From assembly GCA_963693365.1 (NCBI GenBank), contig CAVNZM010000009.1:3906001-3970000 (forward strand): a stretch of 64,000 nucleotides of DNA, read 5' to 3'. The notes under the pieces are model-generated. The model was not told the DNA's origin. It saw nothing but the letters and a program-made list of their open reading frames with translations, and ran no database searches. The stretch's first letter is position 1. Each line of letters begins with the position of its first letter. Shown here piece after piece: positions 1 to 21,779 of the stretch. The DNA is from Amoebidium appalachense (lineage: Eukaryota > Ichthyosporea). A program made the translations under genes and the position numbers.

Positions 1-336
1 CTTCGGCCAGGGCAAAAAAAAAAGGAAGGGCCCCAGACGTTGGAAACTGTGTTTGTGTGGACGTGTGTGCGTGGATTTGTCTACGTTTTTGACCAAATTT
101 ACTACACATACAACAGCGAACAACGTAGCCACTCACTCTTTTTACTCTACTTACTCTCATATTCATAAGATTACCAAGCGAATCAATGTGCCCGGGCTTA
201 ACATAGTTCATTCTGTTGGCAAATGTGCACCATCTCTTTACAACCCACCCCATCCCACAAACCTTCACATGTGCAAAGAAAAAAAAAAAAAATTAAAAAA
301 AATTTTAAAGAAACGAAAAACACCGGAATTTGCTTA

Positions 337-2244
337 TCAAATAGTCAAAAGTTCTTCGAGCTCCAATAGCTGCAAGTCTACAGTCGCACCCTCCCCTCCA
401 TTACTACTGCTGTTCAAGTTTTTCACCCAATCCTCCACCCCTCCATCCAAACCCATAATAGCGCCCAACACATCATCCACACTGCTCGCCGCGCTAATTC
501 TTCCATCACCGAACCTGACCCGACCTGATCCTTGACCGTGATTCGGGTTGGGAGTCGGCATGTGCACCGACATTGGCGTGTTGGCCTCCGCGTACGTGTG
601 CCGTGGCTTCCTGTCGACTGATGGCAATACCGGGAATGACTGACTAGAAGTCGAGAAATCGTCTTGAGGCGTGGGGGCCATGTACGCATTCAATGGGTCG
701 AGGGAGGAAAGAGAGAGGCTTGCGTCCACGGACCGATCCGTTAGATAGTCCGATGACATGTGGTGTGTCTGTTGTGCGTATGACTGGTCGTTAAACAACA
801 TTTGGTGCGTGTCGTTTTGCATCGGGTGATGCTGTTGTCCTTGCTGCCGTTCAGCTACTGTATTCTTGTTGGGCCGAAGAAGCCGCGCAATGCTCTCCAG
901 CGTTTCTCCGAGCGAATTTTGGCCCTCTGTGGGTAATTTCGCAGTTGACGTCGTGGTATTTAGGCTGTTCGTAAACGCGTTGAGCTCATCAAATGAAAAA
1001 CCATTCGAGAGGTTGGATTTTCTGTTTGCAAGTCCGCTCGACGTCGTGTTCTTGAGTGTCGACCCGTCGTAATTTGTTGCCGAACGAACCGCCGGTACCT
1101 GCGCGTTAATTATTCCGCCAAGACTGGTTGCGAGGGACTGCGATCTTTGCGCGACTGACTGACGATGCGGCCGTACAATCATGTTGTCATTGCACGGGAG
1201 GGTGGGTTGCTGTTGCAAAGTCAGCTTCAGCGCGGTGTCTGACATGGGCATGTTCAAGGCACCGTTGGGCGAATCGAGCAGTGTGAAATCCTCAAGTGCT
1301 GGCCCGAGACTCGCCAATGAGTTCGTGCGTGACGCTGTGTTCCCCTCGAAACCTGTCACCGTTGCCAACGAAGCAGCACGTGAAAGCGTCCCGTGTGAAT
1401 CGATGCTTGCCAGAGTAGCCAGACTGGCTGACCGTGATGCACGGTCGTGGATCAAATCCCATGATGGGAGCGTGGCAAGTGATGCCGACCTGCCCGCCTT
1501 CAAATGATTAGGCGGGTTGGAATCATACGCTGTCTTTAACATCGACGGCGTGCGTGTTGCTTGCGTGTGCGCACCGTGGGGACCAGGTGGTAGGTTGAAC
1601 GAAACAGACCTATGTGCCTGTGAGTGGGGCCCCCCTGCCGGCCCTGCGAACGAGCTGGAACGTAACGCAGGGCTGTGTTGCACAGGCGGCCTGGATGCGT
1701 CAAGCACGCCAGAGCTGGTCCTTCGCGCAGTTTTCGACGCGTGCATGATAGAGAGTATAGAAGGGGAAAGTGACCCCGGAGGTGGGTTTGGTGGGCTGTT
1801 ATATGACAAAACACTGCTCGCAGACCCGGTACGTAATGCCTGGTCATGGGAGGTTGGCCCAGCTGGCGCCGCGGCCGATGGTTGTGGGAATGTATCGAAG
1901 CTTGCACTTGATAGTTTTGCAGCTTGAATAAGTGGCTGTGCGGTGCGTGGGAGAATGGCGCTTACCGGATGTGGGGCGTCGGTTTCGGATGAGCGCCTGC
2001 GTCTTGGTCTACCGACCTTACGTGGTTCTTGGTTTGCGCATAAATCTGCATGTTTTACACGGCGATGGTGTTTTAGAGCGTGTACGCTCGCGTATGGTCG
2101 GTTGCAACCAGGGTAATTGCAAAAGAATTCACGCCTAAGCTCTTTAAATGTTCGCCTGTGTCTCCGTGATTTTAGGTCGTCATTCATAGTGTTATTTTCG
2201 TTCAGGTCATCATCAGGAGATGAGGCAGGGCTAGGAGGGTCCAT
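337..2244 (-). CDS. Single C2H2 zinc-finger protein with serine-rich basophilic-kinase-site array
   Basis: Uninterrupted 635-codon frame starting at an ATG (2244-2242). One C2H2 finger at residues 42-65 has the spacing C-x4-C-x12-H-x4-H, with basic stretches before it (RRHRR) and after it (GRPRRRR near 79-84, AT-hook-like). The rest is low-complexity Ser/Pro/Thr/Asn with an acidic, leucine-rich C-terminus. Five copies of R-x-x-S-L-A end at Ser255, 274, 292, 309 and 370, and further R-x-x-S sites lie at 138-234. Seen: the finger, the repeats and the lack of any intron. Inferred: a nuclear DNA-binding regulator controlled by phosphorylation. A lone finger could also bind RNA or protein. No close family is recognised. 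The gene stands alone, with 2.4 kb of non-coding DNA upstream. Codon use is clean and the frame is long and intact, so I think it is expressed. Confidence 0.8.
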   Translation of the reverse strand: MDPPSPASSPDDDLNENNTMNDDLKSRRHRRTFKELRREFFCNYPGCNRPYASVHALKHHRRVKHADLCANQEPRKVGRPRRRRSSETDAPHPVSAILPRTAQPLIQAAKLSSASFDTFPQPSAAAPAGPTSHDQALRTGSASSVLSYNSPPNPPPGSLSPSILSIMHASKTARRTSSGVLDASRPPVQHSPALRSSSFAGPAGGPHSQAHRSVSFNLPPGPHGAHTQATRTPSMLKTAYDSNPPNHLKAGRSASLATLPSWDLIHDRASRSASLATLASIDSHGTLSRAASLATVTGFEGNTASRTNSLASLGPALEDFTLLDSPNGALNMPMSDTALKLTLQQQPTLPCNDNMIVRPHRQSVAQRSQSLATSLGGIINAQVPAVRSATNYDGSTLKNTTSSGLANRKSNLSNGFSFDELNAFTNSLNTTTSTAKLPTEGQNSLGETLESIARLLRPNKNTVAERQQGQQHHPMQNDTHQMLFNDQSYAQQTHHMSSDYLTDRSVDASLSLSSLDPLNAYMAPTPQDDFSTSSQSFPVLPSVDRKPRHTYAEANTPMSVHMPTPNPNHGQGSGRVRFGDGRISAASSVDDVLGAIMGLDGGVEDWVKNLNSSSNGGEGATVDLQLLELEELLTI

Positions 2245-4694
2245 CCTGAAGGTGTATGGAAGGGTGCACCCGTAAAATTACTAAAAATGTTTTGCTATAA
2301 AATCAAGAAAAAAACACAACAACTCGTGAGCGAAAAACAGACGTGTGTAAAGAGGGTTGCAGCTGCAACTATTAATAGTATGAGTTAGGGTACGTGTTGA
2401 AACTGTGTGGGTCCTTCTCGCATGCATACGCGTGCTACTCTCTAATGTCTAGGGTAACTTTTAAAAAACAGACCGTTTAGTATGTGTAAAAAACTACAGC
2501 CTATTTTGCTTATCCGAACAAACTTGGTGGGGAGGTGCCGGGAGGAGCCGAAGTTGGAGCCGCAGCCAGGCGTGACAAACGGGGACTCCGGAGTTGGTCA
2601 GCCAGGAACAGCATTCACGAACAGATCTCTATCATGTGGGGGTCTATTACACAGGCAGACAGAATTCGACAGAGAGCACTTAGAAGGCGAGCAGAAAAAT
2701 AAAACTACTGTAAATGAATTGATTAAAGTAGATACAATGAATAAAGATATATAAAATACGATGATAAATGGACAGGCTCGGATATTCTCGTTTCAAAGCG
2801 CCGTCCTGAAATAACAAAGTATGCATTTTGAGCTCCAAACCCCATGAACATTCACATAGCAGGAGTCTACTTCAATAACTAATCGTTGCTGCGCGAAAGG
2901 CTGCCATAACGGAGTATATGACAATCATCCAATCGCATGACGGGTTTGAGAGCACCCATTGTGAAGGTGTGCATTGTTTCGATTGGACAGCAATGCCGCA
3001 GGAGCGCGGCAGAGCGAAGCAATTGGTGTCTATGAACGATCTGATTGGCGCTGCTGCACACACCAGTCAACACACACCTTCGAACTCCCGGATATATTTG
3101 CGCATATATAGCACGGACTTAATGATTTGCATCAGATGACGAGAAAAGTATGTCCATTTCTCGATCAAGGGGGCCTACTTCACCTCATTCTAGTTAAAAT
3201 ATATCATTTTGTGTATGAATATAGAACATCCGAAGCGTCTCTCCATACATATCTCGGGGCATTGCGTGATTGATCACCATCCGGCATGGCATGTACTGTG
3301 TCATGTACATACGCATCATGCGCATGGCCAATATTGCAAATGCAAGTCTCCACATGGCACTGTGTCGAAGTACGTATGATACAGTGTAAAGCGTTTTGCC
3401 TCGTCACTGATAAGTAACTCAGTGCTAAGCAAACCTGTTAACTTCTTCAACTTGGCATATTGGCCTCGAGTAATATTTTGATCCTCCCGTCGAGTCCTCC
3501 GAGTTGTGTTAAGGCGTCACGTGGCTGCGTGATTATTTCTGATCATGATTCACATGCATATGGTTCGAAAGGAACGAGAACAGATAGAAAGAAGATATGT
3601 GTTAACGTTATTTCATGACCATGCAGCTGCAGCAGCATGAGTGACTGGAGCAAGATCTACATTATAGATACTGCTATTAGCCTGTGGAGTAAAACATTTC
3701 TTGGTCGCACAACAGGAACAGAATAAAATTTGTGGACAAATCTTCTTTTTGGATTCAAGTTACCCTACAGACGTACCTAAATGAGTAATAGCTGGTAGAA
3801 TGCATCACGGTCTGACGGTGTCGGCAAACCCTGTACAGGTGAGTCACTGAGGCCAGATTATTGGAAAGGTATGCATGCCACCATATAACAGTTAGATCTT
3901 CAACCCGGATCTTGCGCAATTGCGGCACATGTCGCTTTTCGTTGCCTGCTTCCAATTGGCGAAACTCTAGATTTCGTATCAAAACATTTCTGTGCATTTT
4001 TGGCCGTTGTATGGCACAAAGGAACAGCGATAGCAGAGTTATAATATCATTTAAAATATTTACCAGAAAAACCATCAAACACTCATACGTAACTATAGCT
4101 ACCAATAGCTTATTTGACTCATCGAGGTTGTTTCTGAGGATGTGAGTTATGACTCACTCATGGCATGATGCTGGATTGCTGGCGTCGTGTGAACTTAAAC
4201 GAACTACGTAACTCCTCATTCTAATTTGATATAAGTCATGCAAAGAATGTAGCGGTGAGTACTAGGCCAATTGGATACATTCTAAGTTCAACTGTGTGAT
4301 GATGAAGAATTTCGGTTTTCCCGGGAAAGCGCGCCGTGTTGTGGGCCCCGGGCCAAAAAAAAAAAAACTTGGCCGAGAAATGTGCGAACATATTTCAAGA
4401 AACAAATCAATAAATAAGTCGCTTTATTATGTAAAATCAATACACAAACAAAAACGATGTGTCAAGAATTTGAAACAGTGACCCTTATTTCTCTGGAATG
4501 CGCGAACGTTATTGTACAATAGGTGACATGGGTCAAAGTCAAGATCCGTAACCCTCAGCCCGGGGTGCCTGAGCCGGGGCGTAATTGAACGTAAATTGAT
4601 AAAACAAAAAATAATGCATAAAACACGTATCAACAAACCACATAGACCGATATGCCATACAGCGCAGCCCAGACAAATAGGAGGAGGAGAAATA
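2245..4694. other. Intergenic, mostly unique sequence
   Basis: About 2.4 kb upstream of the zinc-finger gene with few simple repeats. A 90-codon frame at 2482-2754 (+) begins with ATG but has no recognisable domain and no splice partners, so I do not call it. A second cellular gene is not evident on either strand. The stretch must contain the promoter of the minus-strand zinc-finger gene, but no clear TATA or other core element can be assigned. Confidence 0.5.
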
Positions 4695-4767
<73 letters not shown>

Positions 4768-4822
4768 GCTGTACACGCTGTGCACTGTGTTTTTGTTGTG
4801 TGGCTTTGTGTGTGCAGGTGAC

Positions 4823-4876
<54 letters not shown>

Positions 4877-5004
4877 TGTGTGTGGGTGTGGGTGCGCGCG
4901 TGTGTTTGTGTGTGTGCACTGTGTGTGTGTATGTGTGCATGTGTGTGTACGTACATGTGACACTGTGTACGTGTGTGTTTACATATGTGCGTACTGTCTG
5001 TGAC

Positions 5005-5069
<65 letters not shown>

Positions 5070-5150
5070 AATTTGTTTCTAATTTTTACTTTCTTGAGGA
5101 GGAGGTGTTGGCCGGGGGGAGGGGGGGGGGGGGGGGGGGAGGGGGGAGGG
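4695..5150. repeat. Poly-G (72 nt) followed by (GT)n blocks
   Basis: An unbroken G run fills 4695-4766. (TG)n follows at about 4829-4875 and about 5006-5067, with a second G-rich patch at 5117-5153. The block lies just past the 3' end of the polyprenol reductase gene. Confidence 0.95.
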
Positions 5151-5471
5151 GGGCTGCTGCGACTCAGAGATATGAAGCCATGTTACCACGGTCACTCACT
5201 AGTATGTACAGGTCAAAGTCATAATAATTATTCACTTTTTAGAGGGACTTAAAATGCGCTATCTTAAGGCCCAAGCAGGCATTTTTCGACACTGACCGAA
5301 CACCGTGTTAAACTAAATCATAAAATCGTGGTTAAAAGATGAGAGCGGGGGCCGAAAATTTAAAATAAACAGCAGCTGCAAGGGATAAAAAAAAAAAAAG
5401 ACGGACCCCTTGCATCTGAGAAAATGCAAGACACAGAGAATCTGAGAGGGTCGACAAGACGACGTCCTGGG

Positions 5472-5472
<1 letters not shown>

Positions 5473-5508
<36 letters not shown>

Positions 5509-5510
5509 GT

Positions 5511-5552
<42 letters not shown>

Positions 5553-5580
5553 GGGGGGGGGAGGGGGGGAGGGGGGGAAG
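5473..5580. repeat. Poly-T then poly-G tracts
   Basis: About 35 T (5473-5507) run into a long, lightly interrupted G tract (5511-5580), just outside the last exon of the reductase gene. On the gene's sense strand this is C-rich DNA followed by poly-A. It could be a retroposed tail, but no copied gene is seen beside it. Confidence 0.9.
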
Positions 5581-5663
5581 GGGGCTGAAGTAATTTACAG
5601 AAGAACCCCTCTGCAAATAATCGAAAAAGGGAGTGGGGGGGGGGGGGAAGGGGGGGGGGGGGG

Positions 5664-14565
<8,902 letters not shown>

Positions 14566-16182
14566 TTTCAGAGTGGATGCAGTAGACCTGGACTATGTTT
14601 AGTGTTCTGTATGCGCTAAAGCCAGTGTCTAGCTTTATACCTGTATGTTTGGGAAAGGGCATGAACCGTGCAGAGAGCAAAGATTTGGAAGCGGGGGTGG
14701 CTTCAAGCAACCTTTGGGGTGGGTAAAAACATGAATGTTAGATTGAGGGTAGTGTGTGAACTTGTCACAAACAATGGCCAGGTAGCTCAGGATGCAGACT
14801 AAATAAGTTGTGTGAAGAGGAAGCCGGCCGCTTTATCCCATTAATTTAGATTTGAAGGGCCGTTTATGGTTTGACCTAGCATGTAGCAGGATCTAGGAGG
14901 CCGGGAACAGATTAACTGCCTTCTGAGGTAGCTATTGTTTTCTCGCAACGAAAAAACGAAGAAAGCATAGGTCAATCAGAATCGAGCCGAGTCAAATGAA
15001 TAGGAAGACAGCGTTGAGCTAGAGGGCACAAGTCAGGATGTGCCTGAAAACAGCCATGAAGAACATTTATACAAATTCAGCCTGTTCACAAGGTCACGGT
15101 ATCATATAAACTTCACACAGAGCTCCGGGCGACAGTGATCTGAGGCTCAGTCACGGTGTCCTCAGTCAGACTCTGTTGTCCACAAAAACTGAACTCGTTT
15201 GCACCTACTTTTTGCAAAGTGTGCGCCTATCTTTAAGCCAATCGAACCTAATTTTATAGCTTATACTATTGGTTGAGGCTTCCCTCCAAAGAGGCATGTA
15301 AATATGGCCCGGGTACCATATCAGGAGCGGGCAATTTTTGAATTCTCCCTCCCCGGCCCCGCCGGGGAAAATTTGAGGTTTTTGGACCTCAAAGAAGTCA
15401 AATCCTGCAAAATCCACTACCGGGAGGCCAAAAAGGGTGATTTTACAAAAAAGGAGGGACATACATGAAAAAGAGAAAATGGGCGAGTTCAGTGGGCTGC
15501 CGATAAGTATATTTCGTGCTGGGCCGGTATACATGCTGCCGTGGTTGTTGCTGTAGACGGCAGTATGGCATCGCATGTGTCACGTGACCTGCACGTGAAT
15601 GCGACCATGTGCAGGCACTGAGTCTAGGGGGATTTGTATGTGTGTTTTGGAGCACCGACAAGGCAGAGCCAGGGTGAGGGATGTGTAAACATGGAGTTTA
15701 GGGAGATCGTGCTGCTATTGTAACATGTGCACAAAACAGCCACGTGCACCGGCACACTCCGGTGTACAGAACAATAATATGCACATGCGTCACTGTAATA
15801 TCATGTATGCGCATGCCGCACAAGGTTTAGGAGACCACCACAGTATATACTATTTTCTTTTGGTTGATATCCATGTAGGAATGGTGTGTTGCAGTTGTCA
15901 TGATCAGCCTGAGGCAGGCACGTGCACTCACTGAATCACTAGAACTCATGAATAAAAAATACATTCGCTAAAAACGGCAAGGTAAATTTGGGGCCAAGCT
16001 ATTATTTCCCCCTTTTAAACGTTTTTTTAGCTCCAAGAACTTCGACGCCAAAATTTCTATATTTGGCCATCGTATATGATAATGAACACGTGTACTTAAA
16101 TTAAAGTAGTTATATAAATATGAGCGGCCCGTTACAAATACAGTGACGAAAAACAGTGACCCACGAGCAGTTTTTCTTTCTA

Positions 16183-16250
<68 letters not shown>

Positions 16251-17581
16251 ACACACACACCAGACACACACACCACCACCACGGTGACCACCACCACCAC
16301 CACCACCACCACTCACCCCTTAAAAAAACCACACACATACGTGCACGTGTACACACACACACAGAACACCACCACCACCTCCACTGGACCCCATTTCCTC
16401 GTTGTTTTCTTAAGCCTTCAGACCAGTCCTGCACACTGGAGTTAAACAATTGAATTCACCTAGGCTGACATGCATCCACCCCCGCCTTCCACCTTCCCCT
16501 CCCCCCACCCCCCTCCCCCCACCCCCCCCCACCCCCACCCCCTCCCCCTCGATGAAGAAGGGCCCCCGTAAGCCTTGGGGGGGGGGGGGGGGGGGGGGAA
16601 GGGGAAGGGGGGAGCTCTTGAGCCTCCGGGTAGGGAAGTGGGGTCCGGGGATCCGGAGAGGAGGGGGGGGGGGGGGGGAAGGGGGCATATAATATTGGGC
16701 CTAGATATCATAGTATGGGGCCCCGGGGGAGGGAGAGGTGGGGGGGGAGGGGGGAGGATCCACGGGAAAGACCTTTAGGTGCATGTTCTTATTTATACCC
16801 CCTTCGAATCATCCCCCCTCCTCCCCCCCCCCCCTCCCCCCCCCCCCTGAGTGCAGGCCGTGACGTAGCTACGATAACCCTGCAGAAGGCAACAAAAATG
16901 TATTAATTACTAGCACTATACATGTGTTCATAGTGCAGCTTGCACCACGTATGATCTCAGCAACTTTAAAGTAGTCACAAAGTTTAGTTATTTTCATTAT
17001 TTTCATTGCTCTGAACTCTATTACTCTGAAATGATCACCGTGCATGTGCCGCAAGATAACAACCCTATATGTGTGCAGCTGCTGCCTGCAGGTTAGACTC
17101 GCTGAAAAGACAATTGTCAGTGTGCATCCGACGCTTGCAGCTGCAGCTAGCCTCTGCAACATTAATACTTGCCAAGTGAATGCTCTTACACTTGATCATC
17201 ATTCACTCAAAAAACCGAGGACCGACAGATTAAATATTAATGTCGATCCGAATGATCAGCAAGTGTCTATGCGTACTACTATATATACACACACGTAAAA
17301 TGCGAAGCTATCAGTTACAAGGCACACCTGCTGCACTGGCACACATACACATACACACCGGCAGATCGATGCTGTCAAAATTTACTTTCATGTACTTCGT
17401 AGGTCCGACACAGGTGCACATGAACACGTACATATGTACAAGCCGCGCACACACCACACCACACATACACACACACACACACACACTCACACACACACAC
17501 GCACACACGCACACACGCACACACGCACACACGCACGCACGCACGCACACACACACACACACACACGCACGCACGCGCGCG

Positions 17582-17651
<70 letters not shown>

Positions 17652-17973
17652 GACACACACACACACACACACATCACTGGGTGCGCTCGCTGGGGATTAG
17701 TTTTTTGGCACGCTGTTGACTTTATCGTGTGTTTATTATTTGCTATTTATTGGCCAGCGGCCAACATTTAAAAATATACTATATACCTAAAAATAGATAC
17801 TGACTACGGCCAGCAGACATTATACACCTTCCAGGACACATTAACACCAATAGTCTAACACACCATACTCTCGATCACAAAGAATTCCTAACAAACAGAG
17901 AAAAGTGCAAAGGCTCTGTACTATTACTCAGATTCTAAATTTTAATTCTTTACAGTAAACTTCGGAATGAAAG
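14566..17973. other. Intergenic; poly-C, (ACC)n and (CA)n
   Basis: This 3.4 kb separates the reductase start from the 3' end of the exonuclease gene. It holds poly-C at 16184-16236 followed by (CA)n and (ACC)n to 16313, G-rich blocks at 16578-16685, and a mixed (CA)n/(CG)n tract at 17458-17672. An inverted TTTATT near 17733 and 17751 reads AATAAA on the minus strand and could serve as a polyadenylation signal for the exonuclease gene. I see no supported coding exon. Confidence 0.55.
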
Positions 17974-17977
17974 CTAG

Positions 17978-18012
<35 letters not shown>

Positions 18013-18097
18013 CCCTAACATGACTGTACGAAGAACAGGTATAACTTGAAGCACTACAACACATATGAGATCCGTTACATTGGTGTACATTCCAATA

Positions 18098-19766
18098 TTA
18101 GACACTAGTTTGGCTACTCTGACTACTCTGAGATCCTGATTGGCTGCCTGCAGACTTGCGGCCACGATTACTTTGCTTTCGATCGTGCCATTGCAGCTGC
18201 GTCTCTCCAGCAGGTGGCAACGCCAGGCCCAGCACAGCAGATGCACGAGAAGGGGGTGGGAACTGCCCACCAGCCGAGGGCTGGCCCACATGGCCCAAGT
18301 AAGGATGGGGACCGTGCTGCGGCAGTAGCCCAGGCATGGGGAAGGCAGGGCCGGGCTGAGGCGGCATGATGCCCCACGGTGGGGGCCAGCCATGTGGGTG
18401 GTGCGGGCCTGGATGGGGTGCAGGGGGCATGTGCGGCACATGGCCCTGCTGCATGTCAAGCGCGGGTGCTGGTGGCATGGCATCCTGATTGGCTGCAACC
18501 CAACGTGGGCAGCTCTTGGCCCGATTGGAGCCGGGGCAGCCCTTGCCCTGGCGGCCACACGTCTTGCAGGTCTTGGGGGCTCTCTGGGGTGGCTGCATAG
18601 GAGGGGGCACCGGCAAATCCATCTGCAGGGGCCCCTCAGGGCCAATGTTGCGATGCTTTTTGCCCACTAGCATGGGCAAGGGCCGCTCACGCTGCGCCCC
18701 TGCATCGACACCGTCTGGAACAGGGAGGGGTGGCAAGGGGGCAGGCCGTATGGTTGCTGGCACAGCGTCTGCCCTCTCCTCGCGCATACGCTTGCGGTGA
18801 TCTGCCAGGCCCTCGTGTGTGGAGCGCTGTGCATGTGCCGTCTGCCAGGTCTTCCACTTGTCGAAATGCTTCTTGATGTAGGCCGCATCCTTCATGTAGA
18901 TTCCCCCAGCCACAGAGGCAGCCTTGTTGAAGTCTTGGGCCAAAGCCTCGAACAGCTGGCCGTTGGGCTTTGCATGTGCCTTGTAGGTGCCCAGGAGCAG
19001 CGTGCTGAATAGCTTGCGCTCCTGAGGGGTAAGCACCGGAAGGAAGGGGATGGCCACATGTTGCTTCTGCGCCAGGAACTTGTAGTCGCCCCTCAGTGCA
19101 GGGTCCGGCTGTGGTGCACCACGCGCCACCTGGTTGCCCCCCCCCATGGCAGCACCGTCACCCTCCTCGACCTCACAGTCCTCTGGCCCGCCCATCACGC
19201 CATTGGCTGCAGGCTCGATGTTATCAGACGGAGGTGGGGGTGCGGGCACCGCAACTGGCTCCTGCGCCGGGGCATTGGCCACACAGGAGAGCGGGGCAAA
19301 GTTGAAGTACTCCTCCGGTAGCTTGTAGCAGCCTACGGGTACCCACTGGGGGTCGAGGTGATGGCCGTACAGCATCAGCGCCAGTGCCTCCATGTCGTCA
19401 ACAATCCAGGGGCTGTAGTGGGGGGGCCCCGATGCCTGGCCCAGGCGGTTGCGGTAGTGTGCACGCAGGTTGTGGCGGTGGCGCCTATTGGACATGGTGG
19501 CGTCCAGCAGGCGCAGCGACATGCGTGTGGCCCCAAAGTGGGTGGCCAGGGGGTTGTGCACTGCCCCCTCCACCTCGTTGGTGCCCCGGATGCAGCGGTA
19601 GCGCATGAGCCCATCTGCGTCGGCAGTGGTCTCGTAGTAGAGGGGCAGGCCGGGGGGGTCCGACAGACAGCCATTTTGGGCGTGTTCGAGCAGCGACTGT
19701 GGGGGCACAAGCAAACATCAGAGAGATGGGTGGGTGGTGGTGGTGGTAGTGTGTGTGTATGTGTGT

Positions 19767-19797
<31 letters not shown>

Positions 19798-19878
19798 GGG
19801 GGGGGATGGGGTTGCTAAGGAAAAAAACGAGCAGGGAAAGGCAAAAAACAACTGGCTAGGCAGCAAGGGCCGTGCGGG

Positions 19879-19933
<55 letters not shown>

Positions 19934-20507
19934 TGTGTGTGTGTGTATGTTTGGGGGGGGGGGGGGGGGGGGGGGAGGCTAGGGTGTGCGTGTGTGTGCA
20001 GATGAACCAAGGATGACAAATAAGCGAAGAATCTTTTCTGTGGTGGTGGAGTTGTTGGGCGCCTGCAGGGGGAGGGGGGGGGGGGGGGGATGTTGCCTCG
20101 AGTCTTTCAAAGCCATCCTTCTTGAACAGAGGCTTGCCATCCGGTCCGGGCGGCACATCCTTGTAGGTGTTTTTGAACTCCACCAGCCGCGAGACCAGCG
20201 TGTATGGGTCGGGAATAACCCGCCGGATGCGCTCCATGAAGTAGCTCAGGTCGCCGCCCTTGAGCTCGGTTTCAATGTCGATGCCCTTCTGCTCCAGCAC
20301 CCCCTGTGAGGCAGGATGCCAATATTAATTTACTACGCACACTGCAATTTGGGTTTGGTAGACTTTGATACCTGCCGTTATTGTAGGACCCCCTCCCCTC
20401 CACCCCCCCCATCTTCTCCCCCAACACAAGTAAAAAATGCATGTGGCTATTTCCCCCCACAACCCTACATTATTTCTCTCTAGGCATATGAATAACCCCC
20501 ACTCTCC

Positions 20508-20556
<49 letters not shown>

Positions 20557-21506
20557 TTCCCCCCCCTCTCTCTGAGGCTCAGGCTCTCTCTCTTCCCTCA
20601 GAAGTTTTGTCGAAGGTGTGCATGGTTGTGGGTGGAATGGTGAGTGTGTGCTAACGAGTGTATGTGTGTGTGCGCGTCAGTCACGCATGTTGTTGTTGCC
20701 GTTTTTTTTATTTTTATTTTTTATTTTTTATTTTGGGGGGGGGGGAGGGGGGGGGGGCACCTTCACATGTCCGTAATCCTCTTCATTCCACACAAATATT
20801 GCCTCGCTGAGTGCGCGTGCGTACTCAGCCCTGCGGGGGTGTGACTTGTACGTGCCGTCCGCCGTGTTTGCAATGGAGTGGAAGGCGTCATTCAGCACAG
20901 TCTGCCACACCACCTCCCCAGGCGGTGCCTGGCCCAACATGCCCTCTCTGGGAGCTGCCTCGGGTCCCCCTGGGGCTGCCTCAAGGCCCCCCGGGGCTGC
21001 CTGGGGGTCCTGGGGGGGTGCCTGTGGGCCGGCAAGGGGTTGCTGCTGCTCGGCAGGGGGAGGACTGGCAGGGGGAGGGGCTGGGTCAGGGACCACCGGC
21101 ACCTCGGCACCTGGGTCCGGTGGGGGCTGAATGGGCCGTAGCCACTGCAGGTGCACCATCAGCTCAAAGGGCGGCGGGCCCAGCTCTCCCAGGGTCTTGC
21201 CCTTGTCGGGGCCAAAGGGCACCTGCATGGCCGGCGACAGCACCTGATCCACCCGCACCACTGCATGCTTCTTGCCCACCTTCATGCCCCCCCAGCGCTC
21301 CGGCTGCACAGCCAGCACCACCCCGGTGGCTGCTGCAGCATGTGGGCCCCGCCGGGGCACAATCTCAACCCCTTCACCGAGTGCCTTTGCATGAAGCCGC
21401 GCTGCATGTCATAGAGGGAAGCAAAAAACTCAGCCAAAAAGCCACAGCACCAACGTTTTTCTCTTCGCTCCACAAAAATCAAATGCATATTCCTTAGCAA
21501 CCCCCT

Positions 21507-21541
<35 letters not shown>

Positions 21542-21614
21542 TTCTCCCTCCCCCCCCCCCCCCTCTCCCAGTGCCCAGCTTGTGTGGCACTTGCACGTGT
21601 TAACAGTGCTATAG

Positions 21615-21646
<32 letters not shown>

Positions 21647-21737
21647 ACCACCACCACCACCACCAATCACCCCCTCCTTTGATAGCCACCCGACACCCAG
21701 CATAACACAACTGGAACACTGGCCCATGTGGTCAGCC

Positions 21738-21779
<42 letters not shown>

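Noticed and set aside
53-535. Plus-strand frame overlapping the 3' end of the zinc-finger gene
   Set aside because: Begins at a non-ATG codon, is antisense to a well-supported gene and has no domain.
2482-2754. 90-codon ATG frame upstream of the zinc-finger gene
   Set aside because: No homology, no partner exons, and a frame of this length is expected by chance in 2.4 kb of non-coding DNA.
4695-4766. 72-nt poly-G as an assembly gap filler
   Set aside because: Similar long G or C runs occur dozens of times with natural interruptions and in a strand-biased position near splice donors, so they seem to be genuine, though exact lengths may be unreliable.
4427-5082. Long open frames of His-Thr, Cys-Val, Gly or Pro repeats (many places in the window)
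   Set aside because: They are six-frame translations of (CA)n/(GT)n and poly-C/poly-G tracts, open on both strands at once, and no domain or splice structure supports them.
5473-5580. Poly-A/poly-C junction as a retrogene tail
   Set aside because: No intronless coding copy or target duplication lies beside it; homopolymer junctions of this kind are frequent throughout the window.
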